From the NCBI RefSeq assembly GCF_023715585.1, contig NZ_JAMBOK010000001.1, positions 1,550,001-1,614,000 of the forward strand: a stretch of DNA of 64,000 nt, read 5' to 3'. The translations under genes were made by a program, and so were the position numbers. Below the pieces are notes generated by a model, which ran no database searches, was not told the DNA's origin, and saw only the letters and a list, made by a program, of their open reading frames with translations. The DNA comes from Sporosarcina luteola. GTDB lineage: Bacteria; Bacillota; Bacilli; Bacillales_A; Planococcaceae. This document shows, in pieces, positions 34,067 through 42,696 of this stretch. Every line of letters starts with the position of its first letter. Position 1 is the first letter of the stretch.

Positions 34067-34843
34067 TGTAATAAGATCCTTGACGCTGTCCAATACGAGT
34101 TCAGGTATATGCTCGGAACCTTCCAGCATTTCTTCAGTCGTAATGCCGGACAGGACAAGCACGGAGTGGATACCGGCATCGTTCGCCATCTTTACATCCG
34201 TTTCCAGGCGATCACCTACCATAAAGCATTCATCCGCTTTCATGCCGAGCACATTGTCCAGTACATATTCAGCCATCAATGAAGAAGGCTTTCCAGTGAT
34301 CATCTTCACCGGCTCGCCGGTCGCGCCTTCAAGGGCACCAATCATTGCGCCGCAATCCGGGATTTCGCCATCCTTGACCGGACAAGTACGATCCGGATTG
34401 GTCGCAAGTATTTCGGCTCCATTCCGCCATGCTTGGAAGGCATTGTTCAATTTATCATACGTGAATTGCCGGTCCCAGCCCAACACCACATGAGATGCGC
34501 TGGCGGGGACATCCGCCAGCTTTATGTTTGCATCCGCCAGTTCCTCGAATAAAGGCTCTTCGCCGATCACGTAAGCAGAATCCCCCTCGCCCATGACCGT
34601 TTTCAAATAGTGCGCAGTAATATAATTCGAATTAATGACCTCGCTGAGTTCGACTTCAATCCCGAGACGGTTCAACTTCTCAACATACTCCTTGCGATTC
34701 GCAATTGATTTATTCGTAAGGAACACGACTTTATCCCCGCGGCCTTTCAACGCTTTTATCACTTCAGGCGCCCCGTCGATAATATGGTCGCCAAGATAAA
34801 TAGTCCCATCCAAATCAAAGATAAACCCCTTCAACACCCTCAC
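34061..34843 (-). CDS. HAD-IIA family phosphatase (NagD/4-nitrophenylphosphatase type)
   Basis: 260 residues. HAD motifs: FIFDLDGTIYLGD (nucleophile Asp), VVFLTNKS, MITGKPS with the Lys, and FMVGDRLETDVKMAND. The C2 cap between motifs is the NagD type. Relatives hydrolyse phosphate from small sugar or glycerol phosphates or nucleotides. It follows an ABC importer on the same strand by about 54 bases and is convergent with glpP. A role on glycerol phosphates released by the downstream esterase is inferred, not shown. Confidence 0.9.
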   Translation of the reverse strand: MRVLKGFIFDLDGTIYLGDHIIDGAPEVIKALKGRGDKVVFLTNKSIANRKEYVEKLNRLGIEVELSEVINSNYITAHYLKTVMGEGDSAYVIGEEPLFEELADANIKLADVPASASHVVLGWDRQFTYDKLNNAFQAWRNGAEILATNPDRTCPVKDGEIPDCGAMIGALEGATGEPVKMITGKPSSLMAEYVLDNVLGMKADECFMVGDRLETDVKMANDAGIHSVLVLSGITTEEMLEGSEHIPELVLDSVKDLITL

Positions 34844-34896
34844 TCCAAGTCAGTCCATAACGGTATTTGTGTACAAGCCCCAATTCCCTCTTCCAA

Positions 34897-36600
34897 TTAA
34901 AGACGTTGTTTCTTCCCGATAATATTCGCAATGCCTTGCAGAACGAGCACTAAGACGACAAGGACGACAGACATCGCAGCTGCTGAATAGTACTCCGCAC
35001 GTAGGATGTTCTGGAAGATCGCCAAACTCATCGGTGCCCATTCAGGCGGCGCCAGCAGGATTGAAACACTTGCCTCTTTGATGACTGTAATGAAAACAAG
35101 CACCGATCCGGCTGCAATTCCAGGCAGCATTAGCGGACCTACGATTGTAATCGCCGCAGTCAGAGGGGTGGCCCCCAGATTCACCGCCGCTTCTTCAATG
35201 TCCTGTTTGATCGCCCGCATGGATCCCATCGTTGAACGGACCATATAAGGAAGTCGTCGGATCGTATAAGCGATGATCAATAGCACAGCAGTCCCCGTCA
35301 ATTGGAGAGGCATCGTATTGAATGTCTGGATCAGCGCGATCCCGAACGCGATTCCCGGTACGACCAACGGAATGGAAGCGATGAAATCCAGTTTCGCCGA
35401 ATTCTGCCGGACGACGAAGTAGGATACAAATGTTGCGATGATCACACTTAGCACCAACGCGCCAGTCGCAAGCATGATACTGTTCTGGATATTGCCCATC
35501 GACGTTGAAAAGATCGTTTTATAATGGTTCAATGTATAGCCGCTCGGCAATAAATCCTTGCCCCAGGTCGTTGCAACCGATTGAAGAGCAACGGAAAGCA
35601 TCGCCAATAGCGGAATCAAGACGACAAAGAGGGAATAGCCGGACAGCACGCGCGTCAATAATTTATTCTCAATCAGCTTCTGCTGCTTCGGCTTCCCGGA
35701 AACCGAGCCATAGTTCTTCCCCTTCGTATAGAGATGCTGTAAATAGAAGAAGAATGCCGCCACGATCACCATGACTACCGTCAGTATGGCTGCCCCGCCC
35801 CAGTTGAAGAACCCGGAAATCTCGCGATACGCTTCAACGACAAGCAAATTCAATTCTTTTGGTGCAAGCACAATCGGACTTCCGAAATCCGAGAAGCTCA
35901 CCGTAAAGATGAGCAATGCGCTCGAGATGACGCCCGGCAAAGCAAGCGGGAACGTCACGAAGATGAAAGTGAACCAGTTTTTCGCCCCGAGATTTTGGGA
36001 AGCCTCTTCCAAACTGATATCACTGACTTTGAATGCCGCCACCAACGGCCATAATGCGTATGGGAAAAAGAAGAATACTTGCACGGCGACAACCCCAGCC
36101 ATCGAATAGGGGTTCAACAACATGCCTTCCCCGCCCAGAGCGTTATAGATCTGCGTCACCCAACCGGCACGTCCGAACATGATGATAAACGCATATGCGG
36201 AAATGAACGTCGGTACGATCAATGGAATCATGCATAATGCGGAAATCGTCTTTTTAAAAGGCATTTTCGTCCTTGCAATTCCATATGCAAGGGGAATACA
36301 AACGAGGATAATGATGATGGTGACGGTAAACGCCAACGCAAGGCTGTTTTTCAATGCCGAGAAATACCCTTTGCCCGAGAAGATCCTCTTATAATTATCC
36401 AATGAAATGTTCTTGAACTTCTCAAGCGTTGAATTGAAAATAGCCGGATCCGTCAAGGAACCTAATAGATTTGTCGGTTCCCCGGTGAAACTGACCACGA
36501 ATACGGAGAGAAGCGGCAGCAGCATGAACAGGCCAAAGAATGCATAAATAAGTACTTTTACGACCGTCAGACCATTGAAGCTGTTTTTGATACGGTTCAT
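34897..36600 (-). CDS. ABC importer permease, two fused membrane domains
   Basis: 567 residues with about 12 membrane segments. Two EAA-type loops are visible (EEASQNLGAKNWFTFIFVTFPLALPG and EEAAVNLGATPLTAAITIVGPLMLPG), so two permease domains are fused, as in the FbpB/AfuB/PhnU group. The ATG overlaps the stop of the ATPase gene (ATGA). It forms a complete importer with the ATPase and the binding protein. Group relatives take up ferric iron, 2-aminoethylphosphonate, spermidine or glycerol-phosphate compounds; which one applies here is uncertain. Confidence 0.93.
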   Translation of the reverse strand: MNRIKNSFNGLTVVKVLIYAFFGLFMLLPLLSVFVVSFTGEPTNLLGSLTDPAIFNSTLEKFKNISLDNYKRIFSGKGYFSALKNSLALAFTVTIIIILVCIPLAYGIARTKMPFKKTISALCMIPLIVPTFISAYAFIIMFGRAGWVTQIYNALGGEGMLLNPYSMAGVVAVQVFFFFPYALWPLVAAFKVSDISLEEASQNLGAKNWFTFIFVTFPLALPGVISSALLIFTVSFSDFGSPIVLAPKELNLLVVEAYREISGFFNWGGAAILTVVMVIVAAFFFYLQHLYTKGKNYGSVSGKPKQQKLIENKLLTRVLSGYSLFVVLIPLLAMLSVALQSVATTWGKDLLPSGYTLNHYKTIFSTSMGNIQNSIMLATGALVLSVIIATFVSYFVVRQNSAKLDFIASIPLVVPGIAFGIALIQTFNTMPLQLTGTAVLLIIAYTIRRLPYMVRSTMGSMRAIKQDIEEAAVNLGATPLTAAITIVGPLMLPGIAAGSVLVFITVIKEASVSILLAPPEWAPMSLAIFQNILRAEYYSAAAMSVVLVVLVLVLQGIANIIGKKQRL

Positions 36601-37727
36601 ATTAACAGCACCCTCTCGTGGTCCACAGTCAACTTCACTTTCTTCCCTTCCTCAAAAATATTAGCGCCTGAGGAATACGTTGTATCGACAACCAATTGAT
36701 AGGATCCGACTTGGACGTCATACCTGACAATCGACCCTAAATAAGTGGACATGATAACAGTTCCTTCAATTACATTCGTCGTCGCATGATCGATCACACT
36801 GTCCGCAGCTTCCACTTTTACATGTTCCGGACGGATGATGACATCCACTTCTTTTTTCTTCGCTTTAGTGGATGATCGGAGTAAAAACCCTTCCCCTTTG
36901 ACGACAGTGAATCCATTCTCTTCGCCTTCGACAGTGCCTTTCAAAATGTTAGAAGTGCCGACGAAATTTGCGATGAATGGCGTAGACGGATTACTGTACA
37001 GCTCTGTCGGAGTTCCGATTTGAACAATTTGGCCTTTATCCATGACCGCAACACGGTCCGCCATGCTCATCGCTTCTTCTTGGTCGTGCGTGACGAAGAT
37101 CGTCGTAATGCCCAAATCCTGCTGAATCGTACGGATCGTGTTCCTCATCGAATGCCGCAGTTTCTGATCCAAGTTGGACAATGGCTCATCCATCAGAAGA
37201 ACCGCGGGCTCCATGACCAATGCTCTTGCAAGGGCCACACGCTGCTGTTGGCCGCCCGACAGTTCGCTCGTCAACCGTTCCGCATGATTTTCCAATTCAA
37301 CATACTCTAATATTTCCATTACTTTTTTCTTCAGATCGTCCGGATATTTTCCGAACCGCTTCGTCAAGAGACGTGCATAGATCCCCATCTGTTTAATCGG
37401 ATTGCTCGCATTGAGCTGCTTGATGTTCAAGCTGTACGCTACGTTTTCAAACACATTCATATGTGGAAATAATGCATAGCTTTGAAAGACCATACCGCAA
37501 TTCCGCCGGTTTGCCGGAATTTTTTCCACTTCACGATTTCCTATGTAGATGGATCCCGACGTAGGATTTTCGAAACCGGCAATACACCGCATCGTTGTCG
37601 TTTTCCCACATCCCGAAGGACCGAGAAGAGCGAAAAATTCGCCCTCCTCGATATCAAGGTTAATGTCGTGAAGGGCAGTAAAGTCCCCAAACGTTTTTGT
37701 CATGTTCTTAATTTTCACTGACCCCAT
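36597..37727 (-). CDS. ABC importer ATP-binding protein (PotA/FbpC-like)
   Basis: 376 residues. Walker A GPSGCGKTT at 36-44, signature LSGGQQQR at about 156-163, Walker B VLLMDEP near 177 and the switch His in VTHDQEEAM. A segment of about 20 residues (104-125) is inserted before the signature compared with the common form. A C-terminal TOBE domain (about 290-370) may bind regulatory ligand. ATG at 37727 follows AAGGGTG. It is coupled to the permease gene and 16 bases after the binding-protein gene. Confidence 0.94.
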   Translation of the reverse strand: MGSVKIKNMTKTFGDFTALHDINLDIEEGEFFALLGPSGCGKTTTMRCIAGFENPTSGSIYIGNREVEKIPANRRNCGMVFQSYALFPHMNVFENVAYSLNIKQLNASNPIKQMGIYARLLTKRFGKYPDDLKKKVMEILEYVELENHAERLTSELSGGQQQRVALARALVMEPAVLLMDEPLSNLDQKLRHSMRNTIRTIQQDLGITTIFVTHDQEEAMSMADRVAVMDKGQIVQIGTPTELYSNPSTPFIANFVGTSNILKGTVEGEENGFTVVKGEGFLLRSSTKAKKKEVDVIIRPEHVKVEAADSVIDHATTNVIEGTVIMSTYLGSIVRYDVQVGSYQLVVDTTYSSGANIFEEGKKVKLTVDHERVLLI

Positions 37728-37743
37728 ACATATTCACCCTTAT

Positions 37744-38778
37744 TTATTGAAATTTGTCTTTCCAATCGTTACGGACGCGATCGTAGTTTGCATTCACCCA
37801 ATCGATATCTAGATCGACAGCATGTTCTTTCACCTTGTCGAGCGTCAATGGAGTTTTAGATTCTACGTCCGGGTTGATCGGGATATGATACCAATCCGCC
37901 ATGATCTGCTGAGCTTCTTTTGATAGAAGGAAATCCATGAACTTCTTGCCGCCTTCAGCATTCGGACCGCCTTCAATCAATGTTGCAGGATTGACGAGCA
38001 CCGGTGTCTTATCAGGAACGATGAAGTCGACCGTTTCCCCTTTTGCCTTTTGCTCATACGCCATGAAGTCGAAACCGACGCCGATATGCGCTTCACCCAT
38101 CGCTACAGCTTTCGTAGGAGCTGAACCGGAGTCAGGGATTGAGTTTGCTTGCTTAACAAGTTTTTCGAAGTATTTCCAGGCTTCGTCTTCACCTTGCTGC
38201 ATCATTTGGTCCATAACCATTAGAGTTGCTGTACCGGATGCTGCAGGGTTCGGGAACTGAATTTTCCCTTCCCATTTCGGGTCAAGCAAGTCTGCCCACG
38301 TCTTCGGAGCCTCTTCTTCAGTCACCAAGTCCGTGTTATAAGAAAACCCTAATACGAAAAGTTCTACGCCGACATACTTACCGTCTTGATGCTTTAATTT
38401 AATGCCATTTTCCACAACATCCCAATCCGCTGCGAAATCCGGGATATAAGAAGCAAGGATGCCACGGTCTACCGCCGCCTCAAAAGGAAGGATCCCTCCA
38501 CCGCCGTACCAGACGTCAGCTTTCGGATTGTCTTTCTCTGCCATCATCTGATTGACAAGGATATTCGTACCGGCGTAATGCACATCGACTTTATCGCCAT
38601 GTACCTCTTCATACTTCTGCGCCAATTCCTTCGTGAAATCAGGCGTTTCCGGTGAATAAAGAGTGATCCTGCCCCCTCCTTTTCCATCTCCATCGCCTTC
38701 TGAAGCTCCCCCTGCACAACCTGCCAGCAACCCTGCAGCCAACAAGACACTCGCAGCCAACCCACCAAATCTTTTCAT
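37744..38778 (-). CDS. ABC importer solute-binding lipoprotein
   Basis: 344 residues. A lipoprotein signal ends LLAGC (Cys21), then a Gly/Asp-rich linker and a periplasmic-binding fold of the iron/phosphonate cluster (ITLYSPETPDFTKELAQKYEE, ADVWYGGGGILPFEAA, DGKYVGVELFVLGFSYN). No clear pair of iron-binding tyrosines can be assigned by eye. It leads the operon with the ATPase, permease and a HAD phosphatase. The secreted glycerophosphodiesterase encoded next to it makes an organophosphate or glycerophosphate cargo plausible. Confidence 0.92.
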   Translation of the reverse strand: MKRFGGLAASVLLAAGLLAGCAGGASEGDGDGKGGGRITLYSPETPDFTKELAQKYEEVHGDKVDVHYAGTNILVNQMMAEKDNPKADVWYGGGGILPFEAAVDRGILASYIPDFAADWDVVENGIKLKHQDGKYVGVELFVLGFSYNTDLVTEEEAPKTWADLLDPKWEGKIQFPNPAASGTATLMVMDQMMQQGEDEAWKYFEKLVKQANSIPDSGSAPTKAVAMGEAHIGVGFDFMAYEQKAKGETVDFIVPDKTPVLVNPATLIEGGPNAEGGKKFMDFLLSKEAQQIMADWYHIPINPDVESKTPLTLDKVKEHAVDLDIDWVNANYDRVRNDWKDKFQ

Positions 38779-39185
38779 ACAAATCCCCCTAAGATTTTAT
38801 TAGGCAAGAAAAAAGAGAGGAACGCCAAATGAACCCCTTTTCCAGAAAGAGCTTACATTCTAGGCTTTCTTCTCATCGTCTCTGCCTATATTCAACTACC
38901 CATAGTATACAATAGATTCATATAATTGCAATAGTTTTCTGTTTTTTTATAATCACTATTTGCACCTTTCACGCATTTCCATAAATTTATTATGAGTAAG
39001 GCTGTAAACCTACAAGGAAACCTAGTTCATTTGAAATGAAATATGTGCAGCATCAGGTTAGAAAGAATTGTTTTTGACCACTTTACAATAATTTAACTTT
39101 CAAACAATTAAGAATCATGTATACTTCTAACCGATTGCTACCTAGGTTGCTAGATTGGCAATCTAATCTGAAAGGAGGAATTGGG
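38779..39185 (-). promoter_or_regulatory. Divergent promoter region and leader of the ABC operon
   Basis: On the minus strand a likely sigma-A promoter is TTGCAA (38926-38931), a 16-base gap and TATACT (38904-38909). It would give an untranslated leader of roughly 120 bases with imperfect stems (GGCAGAGA...TCTTGCC), a T run, and then a small CCTAA/TTAGG hairpin at the ribosome site. This could be a regulatory leader, but I cannot match it to a known riboswitch. The other side must hold the promoter of the esterase gene. Confidence 0.45.
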
Positions 39186-41501
39186 ATGAAGAAAGGGATT
39201 AAGAAGTTGGGCATTCTTGGCGTTATCACTTTGGTGGCGGGTCTCGGCTATTTGTTCGGCACTGGCAATATGGCGAGTGCCGATCAGACCGTACTCGTCG
39301 AAGAGGATTTTGAACAATTGGATGGCGTGCTGCCGGAAGGATGGAGCGTCATTCAAGGACAAGCATCCGTTGAAGATGGAGCATTGAAGTTGACTTCGCC
39401 TTCGTCAGCTTCACCCGCAAGAGTGCTTGTACCGCTCCCCGATAAGAACGGGAACATCGTGTTTGAAGCGGATATGACTTTCGTTTCCGCAGTCGAAGAT
39501 ACTCGGTGGGCATCGATGATGTTCCGTGTGCAATCTGTGAATTATCCATACTATCAATTCGCTGTCCGGAGAGGCACGACAGCATTGAATGGTGCGGAGT
39601 TTGCAGAGCGGAATGCCCAGAATAAATGGGTCGTGCCCGAAGCGACATTCTTCACGGAAAAGTTCGAGTACAACAAGCCGTACCGCATCAAAATCATTGC
39701 AAGCAATAATCGCGTCCAGCAGTTCATCAATAACAAACTGGTCATCAATACCGACCAAGCGTCCGGTCTGCTGAACGGCGACATCGGCTTCCAAGCGAAT
39801 GGATCCACTGTCCGATTCGACAATGTGAAAGTTTCATCTTTCGGGCAAGGGTTGCCGCCAGTTGAAAACGCAGGTGCTTTTCTTCCGAAAGAGCCGGAGA
39901 CGAATATCATAAATGCCCCTACGTTAATCGGACAATCCTTGGCTGCTGCCGAATCTTCAAATACGGCATCCGTGCTCCTGAAAGTTGAACGGAATGGTGC
40001 GGGTGAATTGGTGACCGATGGCGTTCCTTTGCATGAAGCGCTCGCCAATGTACAAAACAAGCGCATTCCAATCTTGCACGTCGAAACGGCAGGCATCGAA
40101 GAAGCACTCATAGAAAAATTGGATGCTGCACAGACGACTGACGTTCATATCGTCTCGTCCCATCCGGAAATCGTGAAGGCAATCACCAACCTGATGCCTA
40201 CAGCAAGAGGAGGAATCATCTACAAGAAAAATTCCTTCAACAAGCATGACATTAACGAACTGATCCGGACCGTCCATGCGAGCAATGCAAAAGTCGCGCT
40301 CATTCCGGAAAAACTGCTCGATGCGGAAAACGTCCACTACTTGCATACGAGAATGGTTGCTGTATGGGGGATCGGTGCCGAAGATGAAGACCGTGCGCAT
40401 GCGCTCATCCATACGGGAGCTGACGGCATCATCACGAATAACCCAGCCGCTTCCATCGAGGCGCTTGGAAAGTACCCTGAAAACACGATCGTCAAACGGC
40501 CAATCGTCGCCGCCCACCGCGGAGTCCCGTCGCTGGCCCCTGAAAACACAATGGCCGGGTACCGACTTGCTTACGAGCTTGGCGCAGACCAAATCGAAAC
40601 GGATTTGCAATTGACGAAAGACGGCCATCTCATCATCATGCATGACCTGACCGTAAACCGAACGACAAATGGAACGGGTGCGGTCAAAGATCTGACGTTC
40701 GATGAAATCCGTCAGCTCGATGCAGGCATCAAATACAGTGAAGAATTCGCCGGCGAGCAAGTGCCGACATTCAAAGAGTTCCTTCAAGAATTCAAAGGGA
40801 AAGACGTCATCCTTCTCGTTGAATTGAAAGGCGTCGGCATCGAAGAGCAAGTGATCCGGGAAATCGAAGAAGAAGGAATGGTCGACCAAGTCGTCCTGCA
40901 AAGCTTCGACCTCGGCAGCATGATCGATTCCTTTGAAATAAAACCTGAAATCCCTGTCGGCTACCTGTATTCCGCCGCTGTACCAGCAACGACAGAAGCA
41001 AAAATCAAAAATGCCCAAAAGATGATGGACTACGGAACATCGAACCAAGTCACATTGAATGCAAGCTACGGCAGCACATACGAAGAATTCATAACGTACA
41101 CGCGCCAACGCGGCATGCTGACGATGCACTGGACATTCCGCACTGAAGAGCCGTTCCGCGATAAACTCGCACAAGGACTCATCGGCCCGATCACCGACTA
41201 CATGCAATGGCTGACAGATTCACCGATCAGACTCGAAACACCGATCAAGAAAATCAACCTGAAGCCAGGCAAAACATCCACAGTCCAAGCAAAAGCCTTT
41301 GTCAATTACCGCACAGCTAAAAAGGAGAACATCACCTCCGAACTATTTGTCGCTGAAGACAATGGCGTCGTCAAACTGACTGGCAACACAATCGAAGCTG
41401 TCTCTCCCGGAACCGCACAAGTATTCGTGAAGCACACATTCACGATGCTCGGAACGGAATGGAATATTGTCGGGGAGCCGATTGAAGTGATTGTGAAATA
41501 G
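39186..41501 (+). CDS. Secreted glycerophosphodiester phosphodiesterase, multidomain
   Basis: 771 residues. Signal peptide at the start (KKGIKKLGILGVITLVAGLG...ASA). Residues about 35-205 look like a concanavalin-like sugar-binding domain (FEADMTF ... FDNVKVSS). Residues 240-430 look like a worn GDPD barrel lacking catalytic residues. A complete GDPD domain follows: His444 in AAHRGVPSLAPENT, the Glu/Asp pair in QIETDLQLTKDG, His in IMHDLTVNRTTNG and VELKG. A C-terminal Ig-like domain (Big-2 type) ends it. It would split glycerophosphodiesters such as teichoic-acid or lipid head groups outside the cell. ATG at 39186 follows AAGGAGG by eight bases. Two tandem GDPD units with one degenerate is unusual. 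Confidence 0.9.
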   Translation: MKKGIKKLGILGVITLVAGLGYLFGTGNMASADQTVLVEEDFEQLDGVLPEGWSVIQGQASVEDGALKLTSPSSASPARVLVPLPDKNGNIVFEADMTFVSAVEDTRWASMMFRVQSVNYPYYQFAVRRGTTALNGAEFAERNAQNKWVVPEATFFTEKFEYNKPYRIKIIASNNRVQQFINNKLVINTDQASGLLNGDIGFQANGSTVRFDNVKVSSFGQGLPPVENAGAFLPKEPETNIINAPTLIGQSLAAAESSNTASVLLKVERNGAGELVTDGVPLHEALANVQNKRIPILHVETAGIEEALIEKLDAAQTTDVHIVSSHPEIVKAITNLMPTARGGIIYKKNSFNKHDINELIRTVHASNAKVALIPEKLLDAENVHYLHTRMVAVWGIGAEDEDRAHALIHTGADGIITNNPAASIEALGKYPENTIVKRPIVAAHRGVPSLAPENTMAGYRLAYELGADQIETDLQLTKDGHLIIMHDLTVNRTTNGTGAVKDLTFDEIRQLDAGIKYSEEFAGEQVPTFKEFLQEFKGKDVILLVELKGVGIEEQVIREIEEEGMVDQVVLQSFDLGSMIDSFEIKPEIPVGYLYSAAVPATTEAKIKNAQKMMDYGTSNQVTLNASYGSTYEEFITYTRQRGMLTMHWTFRTEEPFRDKLAQGLIGPITDYMQWLTDSPIRLETPIKKINLKPGKTSTVQAKAFVNYRTAKKENITSELFVAEDNGVVKLTGNTIEAVSPGTAQVFVKHTFTMLGTEWNIVGEPIEVIVK

Positions 41502-41542
41502 TATAAGGCTGTAGTAAATAAATCCGTAAAGTAAGAAATTAT

Positions 41543-41585
41543 AGAATAAACCGCCCACATCTTTCCTCAGTGGACGGTTTATTCT
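41543..41585. terminator. Terminator after the glycerophosphodiesterase
   Basis: AGAATAAACCGCCCAC pairs with GTGGACGGTTTATTCT, 42 bases after the stop codon. It is a relative of the 18590 terminator and appears next to the same kind of gene fragment. Confidence 0.87.
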
Positions 41586-41589
41586 GATT

Positions 41590-41712
41590 CAATTATAAGC
41601 ATTTAACCAATCGAGGAGTCTGCAATGAAATGATGATGACTCCGAAAATCCTGTTAAAATTCAAGTAGAGCATATATGCATTGAAGCTATCGATCCCTTT
41701 GGATTTTACAAA
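41590..41712 (-). pseudogene. Fragment of a zinc-ribbon/Yip1-like membrane protein gene (3' end)
   Basis: Read on the minus strand, it encodes KSKGIDSFNAYMLYL...RIFGVIII, against KSKGIDSFYAYLFYLV...VIFGIIIG in the intact gene at 18634-19386. The fragment holds about the last 40 codons and then loses the frame. The terminator beside it matches the one at the intact gene, so gene end and terminator were copied together. Paralogue rather than direct copy is possible. Confidence 0.72.
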
Positions 41713-41779
41713 ATACATAAATGGCGGTCGGCAAACTTATATCTTACTGTTCTTACCATTAGTAAGAGCTCACGCCGTT

Positions 41780-42685
41780 TTACATGAACCCAAATCCACC
41801 CAAAACATCTCGAACTCTTCCTTGGTGTTCTTCCAGTTTTTCACTTATTTCTTCTATTGGTGCGCCTGTTAAAAGGTATACAATAGCGGTCTTGACTTGT
41901 TCCTGTGAAATCCTAAAGGATTCCGCTGCTTCTTCATATGTAGCCCCTGTTGCCTCCACAATAATCCGTATAGCCCGATCTTTCAACTTTTCGTTGCTTG
42001 CAACTAAATCCACCATTAAATTCTTATATACTTTTCCTGCTTTTATCATCGTGGCGGTTGAGAAAATATTTAACGCCATCTTTTGGGCAGTGCCTGCTTT
42101 TAAGCGGGTTGAACCTGCAATCACTTCAGGTCCTGTATCAATCTCTACGGGCACATCAACAAAAGGAGATATCTCCGCTTTTTTATTACAACAAATTAAC
42201 CCCGTGAAAGCCTGTTGAGATGCGGCATATTGGAGTGCACCCTTTACAAATGGCGTCCTTCCGCTTGCAGTTAATCCGATCACAAGGTCGTTGGAGGTGA
42301 TTGAATAAGCTTTAAGGGCGGCTATCCCTTCGGACTCACTGTCCTCGACGGTTGGTTTGGAAGTTCGAAGTGCCTCATCACCACCAGCAATGATACCAAT
42401 GAATTGGTCCGGCTTCAGATTGAAGGTTGGAGGAACTTCTGAAGCATCCAAGACACCCAAACGCCCACTTGAACCTGTTCCTATGTAGAAAATCCGTCCG
42501 TTTCTCTGAATACTAGTATATGCAGCATCAACCAACTTAGAGATTTGCGGGAGTTGTGGCCTTATTGCATTTGCAACGGTTTCATCTTCTTTATTCATCA
42601 AACTGGCTATTTCAAGAGATGAGCATACGTCAATCCCAATAGTTTTCGGATTGACTTTTTCAGTATTCAATTTCCCTAAATTCAT
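41780..42685 (-). CDS. murQ: N-acetylmuramic acid 6-phosphate etherase
   Basis: 301 residues, full-length MurQ. Motifs: IFYIGTGSSGRLGVLDASEVPPTF, IIAGGDEAL, LTASGRTPFV, STRLKAGTAQKMALN and a C-terminal UBA-like helix region (GATYEEAAESFRIS). It removes lactate from MurNAc 6-phosphate during recycling of peptidoglycan sugars in the cytoplasm. ATG at 42685; its ribosome site is weak by eye. The usual murP/murR/nagZ partners are not in the window. It lies 12 bases downstream of the 784-aa gene in the same direction, an unusual neighbour. Confidence 0.95.
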   Translation of the reverse strand: MNLGKLNTEKVNPKTIGIDVCSSLEIASLMNKEDETVANAIRPQLPQISKLVDAAYTSIQRNGRIFYIGTGSSGRLGVLDASEVPPTFNLKPDQFIGIIAGGDEALRTSKPTVEDSESEGIAALKAYSITSNDLVIGLTASGRTPFVKGALQYAASQQAFTGLICCNKKAEISPFVDVPVEIDTGPEVIAGSTRLKAGTAQKMALNIFSTATMIKAGKVYKNLMVDLVASNEKLKDRAIRIIVEATGATYEEAAESFRISQEQVKTAIVYLLTGAPIEEISEKLEEHQGRVRDVLGGFGFM

Positions 42686-42696
42686 TGTTTCTCCCC

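Noticed and set aside
38779..38930. T-box leader before the ABC operon
   Set aside because: The conserved T-box sequence (AGGGTGGNACCGCG) is missing.
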